A stretch of DNA of 64,000 nt from Phylloscopus collybita (taxonomy: Eukaryota > Chordata > Aves > Passeriformes > Phylloscopidae). Of the stretch, positions 1 to 14,000 are shown one piece after another. Under the pieces are notes generated by a model that was given only the letters and a program-made list of their open reading frames with translations, had not been told where the DNA came from and made no database searches. A program made the position numbers and the translations under genes. The DNA lies in contig JAJNNQ010000024.1 of assembly GCA_027886175.1 (NCBI GenBank), forward strand, positions 28,685,001 through 28,749,000, read 5' to 3'. Numbering within the stretch: position 1 is the first letter of the stretch; each line of letters starts with the position of its first letter.

Positions 1-454
1 TGACCTTTTTATTATGCACATGTGGAACAGATTCTGGATCAGATTCTGTATCAGACATCAGAACTTGGGAAACTAATTTAAGTGTGAGGTGACAAGCTTT
101 CCCACCCATGTAATTTCAAATGTACTTTTTCATAAGTTATTAAAAGGACTAGTTATTGGGTTAAGAGTGTTTCAGTCTGGAAAAAAGTGATTTTTCCTGA
201 TTACCATGGTCTTTTCTGCTTAAAAAAACCAAACACAACAGCCAAGTAGAATGTGTGCTCTGAAAAACGTTTTTCATTCTCTTCTGACTTCTGTATTTTT
301 GTTGGTGAACAAACAAATGAATACAAATACTCTTTCATGCTGTATGAGAAGTGATAATAATTTGGATTACAAAAAAAAAATCAGGAAATCTTGCATGTTA
401 TTGTCTATCTGACATGGTCTGTGTGGCTTTTTTGGTCCACCTGAAATTTTCCTC

Positions 455-540
455 TTTTTTTTTTTTTTTTTAATGCAGTTTATATAGTTAGATTTATAGT
501 ATAGATATAGTTTGTATAGATAGATTTTTGTATAGTTAGA
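455..540. repeat. T17 run plus degenerate tatagat repeats
   Basis: A 17-base T run (455-471) is followed by irregular copies of tatag/atagata motifs up to about 540. It is simple low-complexity DNA. Confidence 0.7.
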
Positions 541-3500
541 GAATCAAAAGCGTTTTGTCTCAAGCACAAGAAATTATTTCTCTGTTATTTTGCATGTTAT
601 CTTAAATTGTTATTGAAAGCCAGGAAATTAGCAGCACTATGTGAGAAATCCCTATCTAATGAAAAATCAATCACAGTTGTTACTGGTAACTAATGCCACA
701 CTTCTTGAAAAATTACACAGTTGTGCTTGGGAGATACTTATTTTTTTTAGTGTATAGTCAAAATGTTTATTTTTTACATTTTTGGCTGATTTCTTTGAAA
801 CAACAACAACAAAAAAAGGTGATTTTCTAAGGATAAAATAATAGTTGTGTGTTTCATTGATTTACTTCTCAGTAATCAGGAAAAACAAGGGAGCTGCTAA
901 ACTACAATCACATTCTTGATCTCCATGCGGTTTAATCCTCAAAATAAGAGGTTCTGTTAGAACTGAGGAAAACATTCCTCAGCTTCTTCTCGGTGCTTGA
1001 CTTTATAGTCATTGTTAAACATTGTTTTAGAAGCCAGGGCTGGGGAGAGATGGAAGAGACAGCAAAATAATTAACATTGAAAAATCCATTGCTTGGACAG
1101 ATTTTTGTCCCCAAAATCTCCTAAAAAATTTATCTGTCAATCTCTCTCTCCCTGCTGCACAATAACAAAGACTTTGATCATGCCAACTGCCTACAGATCA
1201 CTGTTGTTCTGGCAGCCTTCCTAGTTAGGAAGCGCACAAGCCTGGTGGTAGGTGGCAGCCCAAATCATCCCAGAAGCTCCGTTATTTCTGTGAGTAGCAT
1301 CAGCTAGGCTTTATACCTGCCACACAACTCCATGGCTCAGACCAATCTTTACCAGGAAAGAAAGTGTAAGGAGGAAGAGTTTGCATTTACTTTTTCCAAT
1401 CTGGGACACATTCACTGCCCCAGGACTTAATGATATTAATATTTGGGGGGTTGGTAAACTGCTTTGTCTTCAGGGACAAGGTGTCTTCTCATGAAGCAGG
1501 TAGAAATTTAGATAAAGAGAAAATTAAATTAATGAAATTATCTCCCATCAGAAGAATCAGAATGAATGTCTCATTTTCTGGAGAAGTGATTACATGTTAT
1601 TCTTCTCTATTTATGATTCCGTACCTTAATGTAAGAGTTATTCAGAGAATTGGTTAATTGCCTTACCAACAGGAGTGTATGTTAACGGTGCTGAAATTTA
1701 ACAGTTGACTGCTACATTTTAGTTTAATTCTGCACTTGTGGTTGAGTTATTTTGTAGCAAAGATATAAATTGCCAGTGTGTGAAATCTAGATAAGGGCTG
1801 AATAACCAGAATGCAGTGCTTTTTAGGGAAGCTTTCACTTTTTTCTCTCTTTTTTTGCTTGCTTTGTCTTTTTGTTTTTGTGAATGTAAAAGACAACTGT
1901 AGAAATCTTGATAGATTTACAGGAGAGAAACAAAAATTACTTGGCTGGAAGAAATGTTATAATGAGAAACTTGAGGATCTCAGTCTGAGTTTATGAAGAA
2001 GGAGAGGGAATGATGATTTAACTGCTTTCTACATGTCCTTCCACAGGAATAAAATAGCTCCTGAAAAGATGTTCTAAAGTAACAGAGAAATATATTAGGG
2101 GCTTGAAATTAAAGTCTGACAAATTGCCTTAATCTTTTTAGCAATATATGTTCTTAAATTACCAAGGAAAGTCATAGGGTCTTCATTGCTTGAAATCTTA
2201 AACTTTATTGTCTTTATGGAAGATAGACTTTTATTAAATAGTATTGTGCTAATTGAGGTAACACAAGAGGTTAGACTACGCATTTTCATGCTCCAAGAAC
2301 CAAGAAAATTTGCTTTTTTCCATTCACTATCAGGGAATTCTAGTTCTAAGAATTTAATTTCAGATTTAATTTCAGTTCTAAAACTTAATAGACAAAGGAA
2401 TTTTTTTTATATAGCATTTTGTCTACTGGGTTTTTTGTTCTTATGGTTTGTTTTAATGCTAATCCAGCAATTCTGGCATATTTGTAAAATTGGAGCTGGT
2501 AATAGAAGAGGGCTAATTCTGAAAGGATGCTCTAGTAAGAGCTTTGGTTAGACCATCAATAATTGATTACTTGTACCTTGAGAATACCATGATACACAGT
2601 GGTCTGAAATATATTCAGCACCAGAAGAAATGAGTGAGTCTTGGAAAATTAAGAATGAATCTGGTTCAGGTTTCATAATCTGTTGTGCAAAGATGTCAAA
2701 ACATACTTAAATGAATGCAGGACACTTTGATATGCAAAATGCCTTAGTGCAGAGCTTGGAATTTGTGGTATTTGACTCAAATAAGGCTTAAAACAAAGAA
2801 GGAGATGCCCTGATTTTCCACCTGCATTTCTACCAGGCCTTTGCTAAGTAAACAATTGCAGTCACTTTGCTCTTCACTATTTCTTTCATTTGAAGAATTT
2901 CTGCTCTTCATCAGAGCATTGAAACTAGGGTCCATCTGTAGCATTTGCATTGTGCATGAGGAAGAGTATTCCTGGGGATATCATTGCAGAAGAAATATGG
3001 CCAGAATCTGAGTCTTCTGTATCCAAAGATAATGTTTGTCACAGGGATCAGGGTTTTAAAAACATTGGAATAGAGTGCATTAAAGCTGTTGTTGTTGGTC
3101 TGGATTCTGTTGGGTAAAGCAGGATGCATAATGCATTGGTCATCCACAAGTATGAATGTCTTGAAGTTCAAAGAAATTTAGAGTATTACTTGTATTATTT
3201 AAGAACAATCTCTTCCCAAACCCACAAAATATAGCAACAATAAAAAAACCCCTTTCCCCTGAATCTCTAAGTCTCAAAAAACCATTTTGCTCTTTCAGAC
3301 ACCAGAAATTATGGTAATAATGGGGCAGATCAGCCAGAAGAGAGGAAGTATGAAACTTAACATTGTAAATTAATTTTTTATCACATTTTATTTCTGGATC
3401 AACAACTACAGCAGGGAAGTAATGTGTAATATATACATTCAGTGAACAGAAGAAGTGCCTGTACTTTCCAGATGAAATAAAATCAGTGCAGTAGTTGGAG

Positions 3501-6500
3501 CAGTGGAGAGATTATCTGTACCCTCATTGCAGAGATGTAATTCAGAAGAAATGAAGGAAAATTACAAGTATTTACTGTCATGAGGGGGTCTAGGAAAAGA
3601 ATATTTTCCCTTGTAACCCTTGATTTTAACGTGGTATGGGATTATCAGTGCAAAAATTAATCTTCCTTAAGATGGGACACAAGCTTTTTTATTCTCTTTA
3701 ATGAATTGACTTAGATATGTTACTGATTTTTAAAAACAAAAATGTATGAAATCTATAGTATATAGTTGAGTTATTAGATGAATAAAAAATTCAGGTACTT
3801 TAATTGCTTCTTGATAAATATTATTGAATCTATTCTTTTTGTAATGTCAGGGAGACCACTTAAATTTGATACTATCACTATCATTTTACAGTACCAATAA
3901 TAATCTGACCAATGATTAGTGTGCAGTGAATATGAGTGCTAAATATTAGACTAGGCTGTGGGAAATATAAATGCCTGTGTGATTTGGATTTAAAATTGCT
4001 TAATTTAAAAAAAAGTTAACAAAAATTGTAATTTTGTTATGAGATCATAGAAATCACATTGAGCAACCAATGCCATCTTAGTAATCACAAAAATGCAGAT
4101 CTTAGTCCCCGAAAAAACTTTGTTGTGGTGAATTTGCAGTTCTCTTATTCCTGGCAAGATCAGTATGGGAGATGTTTGTTGATAAGGTAGAGCTAGAGCT
4201 CCCTCTCAAAAGCAATTGCTTGAAACCAGACAGAACTGAAAGTAAGCCACATGAAAATGGTACAATAAATTGGATAGCAAAGGTCAGTTTAGGAATTAAC
4301 CTCTTCTAAGTATATAGAGCTGAACTCACTGGTAAACCCACAACTTCACTGTGGGTTGTAACAGCGGAGGACTTTTAGTGAGGTTTTTGTATTCTTGCGG
4401 AAAAATGTGTATAGATATTCTGTGTCATGTTCTACATAATGATAGCTTAAGTTGCAGGAAAGCAGTGTTGTAGGCACCTATCAGTTTTAAGTTCTGATGT
4501 CTGTCTTTGGCAGAGAGGAGCTGGGACACTCAGCAAGAGTAAATATTTGCCTTTAAACAAGGTCAATTTGACATCATCCCTTTCACAGGCATTTCTTCTC
4601 TTTCCATTTGCTTACTGATCAGTTCAGTTTTCAAGTTAGAAATGTGTGCTAAGATGTAGAACATGTAAATTGTGTAAGTTTACCCAAGCTACGGCCTTAA
4701 ATTTTTATCACATATTAGGATGTGAGTATTTCTCATATTTAAGAGAAATCCATCAGCAAATTTGGACAAGAAAGCCTCCAAGCATTGTCAGTAGCTGTGA
4801 GTATATCTTGTCAGTGCTTGTTCTAATAAATCAGTATTCTCAGAAGACTTTGTACAGCTCCTGCTTTATCTATACAGATACTGGCATTTCCTAGGGCAAA
4901 CCTAAATTCTAAATCTGTTTACCTACTCTTTGAAAATTCTGAATCCTTCCAAAGTATTGAAATTACAACGTCAGAAGTCTCTGTTAAAGAAAACTGGAGG
5001 GTTGTTTAGGGTTTTTTGGTGTTCCCCCTCCCCCTTACTTTGTCTGGAGAATGTCAGAAAGCAAACTTTCTGTTTCTCTGCCATTCCTTATGACTTTCTG
5101 GAAGGAATGATCTCATTTTTCTGCCTCTTGGAAGCACTAATCAATTACATCCTTCTTGCCTTGTTATCTTCACATTTCCCCCTTCTTTTAAACATTCCTC
5201 TCCATCCCAGTATGGTTGTGTGTGGGCATGTGTTTGTCTTTTCCAGTCTAATTTTTTTGGGGCTGATTTTGCAAATAAATTGTGGTCATACAGAACATCC
5301 TTTAATAAATACATATTGGTTTGGAAAGTTGATAGACTCTTGAAATTCAAGTATTGGAAAACTCCTGCTTGTTTTGGTAAATTAAGTCAAAAGGAAATAT
5401 GCTACATCCAATAATGGGCAGTCCAGTTTCCAAATTTCGAATCACCCTACTGTTTTCCTAGACAGACATCCCCAGCAATGTGATGTTTATGCACACTGAA
5501 GTCAAACAGAGATAAATAACTCCCTTCCCCAGTTGTTCCATATCAACCTTTTGTATTTATATTCTTTTATCTATCTTAAAATTATTTTGGGTGATAGTTT
5601 TTATGCTGAACTTGGAAGAACAGTGCTTGGAAAAAGAAAACTTTTTTTTCCCCATTTGGATTAGTAAATTTTCTTTAGTAAAAAGGCAAATCAGGAATAT
5701 AGAACTGCAGGAACAGTGACCATGCAATATATAAAGTTGATCTTTGTATACAAAGTCTTGCAGACAATATAGGATTGCTGAAATGTGACTTTTGTGATTA
5801 TTGTTTGTGGAATGGAAAAGAATAGATAAAGCTTTTATGTTACTAAATAGTCAGTAAAGTTTGTTATGGTTTCACAAAATCAAAGCTAACTACATCTTCA
5901 TGTTTAGCTTCCCAAATATTTCTGTTTTGGCCTTCACATTAGTGAGAATCAAAGGCTTTAACTAATTGGTGGTCTCCCTTTCTTATCCTACCTACAATTT
6001 AAATACTTCCAACATCAATATGGCCATATGAGTAATATCTCCAACTGCTGAAAATCGGTGTGGGGAGACGCTCATGCAATTGATGTGTGTGTATACTGTG
6101 AAGCTGGATTTCTCCCTGTTTTGCTCCAGATTTCTCCTCTCTTTTGCTCATGCTACATGTATGATAGATTGCTCTGCAAGAGCTGTCTCTCCCTAAATGA
6201 AGCCTATTTTAATAATTAAAATTATAACGGGTACTTGTCCAGGAGGCAGAATGGATGGCCTACACTATCTTGCTTCTTCTGCCCAGTTTGTTTCCCTGCA
6301 GGCTTCCTGCCTCACATCACACTGCAGCAACACAAATTAGATAGAGCTTAAGGCATTTTTCTCATTGTCTTGAGCAGGGAGCAGGACCCTGGTGGTGTGT
6401 CCTGTTGTGCTGGGCTGGATCTGCAGCTGTTACTGCAGGCCTGCTTCCTGACGTCAGATAACAAACCCAGCAGATCTTGCCAAAGACCATGGCAGTGGGA

Positions 6501-7076
6501 AAAACTGAACTGATCACCATCCAGCCTCCATAGTCTCTGCCAGGCCTCCTTATTCTGTAGAGAGGGACTTGGATTTTTTTGGGAGCCACCACCCCCAGCA
6601 GCACCATCATGCTGTTACCTGAGAGAGCCAGATGTACTTCAGCTGTAGCAGTGCTTCAGTTCTCTCCAAATCTGCGAAGAATAATCCCTCAAAGGGAGGC
6701 AGAGCTCTCAGTCTTTTTAATTAGAATTGCCAAGGAAATGGAGAAGTAGTTTTGATCCTTCTTGATTCTTGTCCAACAAGAATTGGGTTATTCTGCAGTA
6801 ATACCATATTAGTATGGTAAGTTCTGAAACAGTGTCCTGCTTCACTGAAACATGCGGATTTTCAGTAATTGGCATGGAAAAACTGGGATCCTGGGAGATT
6901 TGTGGTATGTCCTATTTTATTCCCAGTAGTAGTCAGTCTTTTCTTAATATGCAAATGCTCTTTGGAACTTACTCAGTATTCACTAACTGTTTTCAAAACT
7001 TTATTCACGTTTTAACGCACGTTAACTAATGTGATTGTAAATTTTAATTCAAATAAAACATAAATGCTTCTTACAG

Positions 7077-7101
7077 CTATGTTCATCAAACATGAACATA
7101 G
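7077..7101. repeat. Short inverted repeat, 10-bp arms
   Basis: CTATGTTCAT and ATGAACATAG are exact complements around a 5-nt loop (caaac). It is a small potential hairpin in the first visible intron with no known role. Confidence 0.85.
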
Positions 7102-10100
7102 TTTGTATAATATGATCTACAAGTGTCTGTTTAAAGTGTCAAAATGATAGTTCGTACTCATTTACACCAAAAAGACTTCCTGAAATACATTTTAGCCAGC
7201 TGCTGGTTACCTGTTTCATGTATATTGAATGGAAGGGCTGATTAGCTGTGGACTATATTGTACTTTATTTCAAAATCAGATGGAATAATTACTTGGTTCA
7301 GCAGGGTTATAAAAGTGATAAATGTAGATATTATTTAACCTGTAACTTAGACTAGAAAAAAAGAAGCACCTCTTCCATGTAGCTCATTGCTGAAATCTTT
7401 TCTTAAAAATGACATGAGTGTTATGATAGTAGAAAATAAAACTATTTAAGGCTGACTGATATTTGAAATGCCTTTCAACATAGGCATATTTATAGTGTCA
7501 ATTATATGGAACAAAACCTAAGAATAAAACTTGCCAGATGATTCATTGAAATTTTGTCAAATGCTAAATTAAATTTACTTCAATTAAATTCTTACATTTT
7601 TCTAATTTTAGTAATTCAAATTTGAATAGCTTCATTGTCAGTTTTGGCTTCTATTGATAGCACGTGTTCCTGTGTGCTTTACACGACCATTCTTGCTTAA
7701 CAAATGAAATTCTAGATTAACATCTTTCTTTATTAAGAGTCAAAAATAAATATATTGACTGGCAAAAGAGATGAATATTAATATAGCCTAAATGAAACTT
7801 ATAGAAATGTCATTTGTCTGTTTTTCTGGGGCAGGAATGAAATTACTGCCTTGTAACATATTGAACTTCCTTTTTAATAAGTTTTTGAATGTGAAGTACT
7901 TTTCTGTGTTGTACCAGAGACCTCCTGGAATCATCCAATACTAAACAGATGATAATAGAGCTGAAGCAGTGGATGAATTTGAGGAGTTGCTCATCAGCTG
8001 GCTAACAAGCTGTGAGCAGTTTCCTGTGGAGTAATGGAATTTTTTAATATTTTAGCCAGCACTGCTCTGCCTAAAAAGAACATGGTGTATGACCTCAAGC
8101 ATCTGTATTATCTTGTGGTTGGATAAACAGTGAAATTAAATTATTTCTACGGGCATATTGATGTTATAGGGCACATTCCTTGGAACAGTGGGAATGTTCA
8201 AACACTCAAGCAAACGAATCTCTAAATCACTTACCACTTCCAAGGCCTGAGTCAAGATCAGGTGCTGTCTTTCCCAATGCATTAGTACCTGTGTGTTGGT
8301 GCAATTTTTTCTGATCAAAATGCCCTTGCATAATATATCTCTCTAAGTATACTTAGGTCTCTCAGTTAAATGAAAGTGATCTGTGATGCTATGGATGGAA
8401 ATTTTCTGACACATTAGTGAATAAGACAAAAAAATGCATCATCAAACCATCCACTTTTTCTTTAGAGCCTCGGGGTTATATTTGTATAGTATTCCTTGCT
8501 TCTTATTCCAGTATAATCAGAAAAATTAACAGAATGATTATTTAATTTTATTTGTGAAGTTGAGTTCAGACCAGAAATATGTCAATCAGTATACAAGCTC
8601 TGCTCATCATCTGTTATTGGACAATCACCTCACTTTCATAACCTATTAAGTGTCTTGATAGCTAGTAGTCTGGAGATTTTCAGGGACTAAATTTCTTAAA
8701 ATTAATTCGGGGATTATTTTCTTGTTATTTTAGCAGGTAATTGTGAAATAAACTTTGAAGAAAAGAAGTTGCTTATAGAAAGGATTTATTTTGTGTTGAA
8801 AGGACTTTTTTGAATGCCTTATAAAGATGCTTGTAATTTTTCAGTGAAGTGTCGAATTTTCTTGCCTTTTCAGTAGAAACGTTTCACTATTTCAGTTCAG
8901 TGTTGATTGGTTGATAAAAGCAGTTTTGGCAGGGTCTTAGTACCTGATAAAAGTAAAATCTAGGGCATTCTTATTGCAGGACAGAGCAGAATATTTGCCA
9001 CGAACATCAGTCGTATATATGCTCCTGATTGCTTTTGCTTTGCTTTTGAAGTAACACACCAGTATGCAAGGCAGTGTTAGTCTTAAAATTCCATAATTGC
9101 TCATGAAACGCAGGAGTTGTGCGGGACTCATTGCTGTGATCTACCTAGCATGAAGAATTAGCCAGAAGAAATTGCAACAACTGTTAATTATTCTATCAAC
9201 TCTGAACAATGAAGTTCTTCTTTCCCCAGTGTGTACTTGCCAAAACAGTGGAATGATTTCATGTAAGAGGGAACATTATTTCATCGTTTGCTCCCATCTC
9301 CCATAGACTACATTATTTGCCATAGGACCTTCATCACCTTGTTCCTAGTCTGGTTGTTGGGGCTGGAGGTAGCATTTGGGAAAACAAGCAGTCTTTCTTT
9401 AAGGATTTCCAGTAATGGCTAAGTGCTGTCTCTGTTTAACAGGGAAAGTACAGTGTGTATCTCAAGCTCTGTCCCTATACGGATGAAGGTTTAATGTATT
9501 ATTTTACTTCTCTGTCTTTTCCATAGTAACCTGGGGAGGAATTAATATTTGGGAAAATGCATTTTTATTTTTAGTTACATTTACTTCACCAGGTCTTTTG
9601 ACCTTTTTACAAAAGGCTGGTTATGAGATCACTTTCCAGTCTATCCTCTGTTGTCACCAGTTGTTCTTCATAACTGGCAGCTGTGAAGAAAATCTGCACC
9701 TTGTAATCACTGTTACTAATCAGTAAAAATTCAACAAACATTAGAAAAAAATCTCTGGTGAAGAACAATATGAAAAATAATAGGTTTTGACCCTATGTAG
9801 AGTTTATATAGTCTTTCATTTTTGCTCAAAGAGCACAAACAAAAATTCCTTAAACTTTCTCTAAATCTGTTACCAGCAAGTTCAGTGGCAGAGCGTACAA
9901 AGCCAGGGGAAAAAAAATGCTAACGCAACATTGGTGCTTAAGTTTTAAATGCAGTTGGGTTTAGTATGAAGCCATTGTAGATGGGTGCATTTGTCATCAG
10001 TGACTGCACATGTGACAACCTGCATCTGTTCTGTGTGTTCCGGGTGTACAGACCCACAGGGAGCAAACACTGTGTTAAATATTAATGCCTGAAGGCTGAG

Positions 10101-10860
10101 AAGGAAGGCAAAGCAAAATGGCTGAGTTAAGGCTACCTGCTTGGTTTCTTTGGTAAGACAGAGTGTGTTAGACTACCATCTGTGCCCACTGCAAACAGAT
10201 GGGCAGCAAATGGTATGATTTGCATAGTCCTCTTAAAAGGCAGTAAATTGAATGAAAGGCTGTGGTGTTATCAATTTTTTAATCTATATCTCTGTAGGCT
10301 GTTGCTCAGGATCTTGGTTATGTTCAAGTAACTTTCTGGCTTTGGAACACACAGCCCTCTCATTTGTGTCTGTTTAGTTTTCCATAACCTCCAGTGTGCA
10401 TTAGGGCAAGAGTACTATTCTGTCCCAGCTTATTCTCTCTGTAGCTTTTTACCAGATGGGTTTGTAAACAGACATGTTCCTCCTATTCGCCTATTTGTCA
10501 TGTTTTTGGCTGAGCTGGTGTCTGCACTGGTAAATGGCTCTGAAACACTGGCCCCTGTGAATATAATTAATTATACTCTTCACTCACTTCCATGGATTCC
10601 ACTTTTCATTCATCGTTGCCTTTCTTGGCTTTATCTGTATGTGTCAGCGAGCTTGCTGAGGTTTATGACTACCTGGGAAAAAAGAGAAAGCCCACTGTAA
10701 ATGCAGCCTTTTAATGTTGTTTTTTCAGTACTGCGTGAAGACCAACCTCAAAATACAGATCTTTCAGTGTAACTGCCTGGCAATATGGAGCTTTTACAGA
10801 CTAATAACTAAATTACTTCTCCTTTGAAGGTGAATTTAGCACTAGGTAGTTTCTGTTAAT

Positions 10861-10888
10861 CTGTGTGTGTGAGTGTGTGTGTGTATGC
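10861..10888. repeat. (TG)n microsatellite
   Basis: A short interrupted TG dinucleotide repeat: tgtgtgtgtgag followed by tgtgtgtgtgta. Confidence 0.85.
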
Positions 10889-11018
10889 AAAAGGAAATTT
10901 AAAATTATTGATATTCCACAAATGGAATATGAAATTATTCACCTACATGAATAGATAATCTTATTAAAATAATTAAAATAATAGAATTAAATAATTTAAA
11001 AAATTAAAATATTAGAAT

Positions 11019-11060
11019 AGGTAAGGTCCCTTCCAACCCAAGCCATTCTATGATTCTATG
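11019..11060 (+). mobile_element. CR1 LINE 3' end fragment
   Basis: The sequence aaggtcccttccaaccca is followed by gccattctatgattctatgg, the conserved 3' terminus and ATTCTATG-type tail of sauropsid CR1 elements. Only the extreme 3' end is recognisable. The AT-rich stretch upstream shows no CR1 body, which fits the severe 5' truncation usual for this family. Confidence 0.85.
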
Positions 11061-14000
11061 GTTTTGTGTTATTTGTGAAAGGTTGGTGAAGTCAGTACCT
11101 CTGAGTAACTGTTTTTCACAATGTACTACTTCAGATTTAGGGTTGATTGAGTTCAATCACATGTTGGCTGTATTTGTATTCTCTTTCTGGAACAGATAAT
11201 TCTCAAAATGACAAAGACCTTGAAAGGCAGTCTTAGTCAGAAGAGATGAAAATATGTGGCCCTATGAATTTTGCTTATTCTCATGGTATCTGCAGATATT
11301 TTAGGAAATAAAAAGTAAAATGCTTCTAGTATACAAAGTTACCATTAAATACTATCTATCTATAAGCTTTAACCTGGAAGAAATTGAAGATTTGCCAAAA
11401 GCAAAATTTTCAGCAAATAAAGATAATAACATTTAACTGTTCCTGGGATTAACACTTACATAATTTGTATGCATGAACAGAGAAATCTATGTCAAGAAAA
11501 ATAAACAAGATGAAGGTCATTGTAGACCAAAATCTCATGTTTATTGGTGCCAAAAAAGTTTGCATTTATGAAAGATTTCATATGTAGCATCCTAAGATAG
11601 CAGCCAAGTGCAGCAGTATTTTACCTTTTCATAGAGGAGAGGAAAAAAAAGCTCTATTTATTTAACCAGCTGAATGAACTCCAGACATAATGAAGCTCAT
11701 TGTAAAACCAAATCCTTCTATGTTCAAAACAAAACCCACAAAGGTATTGTTTAATGAAGCATTGCCCAGTGAATCTACAGCAAATAGAAGGCCATAAAGG
11801 TAGGAATAAGTTGTGTGTCCTTTGTAAGGAATTCAGTGAGCTCAGCTACAGGCAGTTGACAGAATGGAGCTTCCTAGGGGATGCTTATTTTTGAAGAGCA
11901 ATGGAGAAGTCTCAAGACCCAAACCCAATATGATTTCCCAATTTGTTATTGTAATAAATAGGTGGTACACGCATGTCTTAAAAAAACTGTGTTGAATATA
12001 AGAAATTACAAAATAAAAGCTATGTTTTTACATTGCATTAAAGAAACCATTACCAAGATGATGTGTGGCTTTGGTTTTGAGGCTTAAAAGAAGTTGAACG
12101 CACATTCTAGACTGTATGAAAACACACAGGAACCATTCAAAGCTAAGAAAATTGCTGGTGACAGGAAAGTAAAGGAGTTCAGAGTATTTTGCTTTTATTT
12201 ATGAAGAAGATGGATAAGATACTGCTCTCAAAGCAGGAAATTTCTGTTAATGTGAAGATATTTAATTTAGCATAAAAAGATGTAATGAGATGCAAAGCCT
12301 TGAAACTAAAGCTAAACATTTTGATTCCACATATAGCATGACATTCTTAATAGTGAGGATAACAAAACACTGGAGCAATACACTTCAGAAATGAAAATGT
12401 TGAATATGTCATGTAAAGAGAGAAAAAAATCAGTTTGAACCCCAGTTTTTTACTTAGGACTTAGGCATTTATTTAGGACTTAGGATTGTGGCATTTATTT
12501 GTACCAGAATATGCACTGTCCTTAGTAGATGGAAAATTAATATATGTGAGACTTGGAGAAACTCCATAAGGGAAGTGTAAAAATATGTATTCCAGGAACT
12601 GAAAGTCACTATGTTCAAACCTGCAAATCTAGGTGCTAAGGGTGCTGTTTCCATAATTGTTATTTTTTGACAAGATTCTCCCTGCAACACAGATACAACT
12701 GACAAACCTTCTGGTTGGTTTAGTTGATCAGTGGTGTGGTTGTGCTCTTTGGTCATTCTAGTACTTGGTTATTTAGGTAAATCCATTGGTGCTTTTTAAA
12801 CTGGTAAATCATTCAATCAGTGGAATAAGTCTTCTGCAAGAAAAAGCTGTCCTATATCCAAGTTACACCCTAAGTCAATCCTGCAGTTGGTTTATGTAAT
12901 GGAGTAACACCAGCCCACAAGCATCTGCTCTTTGGGTGCTGTATAGTCCTACTCAAGCATGTACCAGTCAGTGCAGATCAGATGACAAGCTCTTGGGGCA
13001 GCAATGCTACTTTTGCAGCACCCCACAATTCCAAAATATTTTAAAGGAGAGACTGTAAATGGAGATTTCCCATTTCTGTCTGTATCTTTTGAATAAAATA
13101 GTAGATGTGAGACCATGGTTTCTGCTTAATAATTATAACCCTTTGCTCTAATGTTCATTTTTGTACATAGATTGCTCTTAATCATGGAAGAAGTTAGTTA
13201 AGTACTCAAAAAAAGTTAGAGCTGCTTGTTTACATAGCTTAGTGTAATTTTCTTCTGTGGAAGAGTTTTGGTTTTGAAAAAGGTGCCATATGTGATTTAG
13301 GAGTTTTTACTTGACAAGGGATAGCTGCTATCTGCCTTGGCAGGAGGTTCTTTATGACACCATATCTTCACTTCCTTGCCCCTGCAAAGAGGAATGAATC
13401 AGACTTCAGTGCTTGTTATTGCCAAAAGATTTAATCTCACACTACTAAAGAGTCACTGTCTTAATGAAGGAAAACATGTCCTACTTCATCCCCTTCTGAT
13501 CCTAAGAAGTTAAATACCTGCTGCAAGTGACACTGGCCTCAACTTTATGACTCAGTTTGGCAGTATCTGCACTTCTGGTTCTCAGTGAACACCAAAGACT
13601 TGGAAGGCTTTGGATTCCATTAGTACTAACCTCTGAGAAGAATAGACACATCAGATCTGTGTGCATCACCTAGCAAAAATGAGTAATGGAATAAAAAACT
13701 GTGGAGTACTGCGGAAAGGGGTCATCGATCATGCTATGAAAAGATTTGGTCATTGTTACCTCTCATCATGAATGTAATCATTCACTGGCAACTTTGATTT
13801 CCAGGACATGAGGGTGTAAATTCTTGGTTACTAATGTATTATGCTGTCATGGAAGTCTGCATCTTGGAAGATGAATCCAAGTACTTAAAATTAGTCATCT
13901 TAGCAACTGATTTTTTTCTCCCAAGTAATTATATGCTTTGGAATATCAAAATGTTGAAATAATTACTTAGTGAAAAAAGTGTTGCATACATGTGAATGAA

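Noticed and set aside
4930..5343. 137-codon + strand frame rich in Leu, Phe and Ser
   Set aside because: T-rich DNA gives hydrophobic noise. No signal peptide logic, motif or splice context, and an overlapping frame exists on the other strand.
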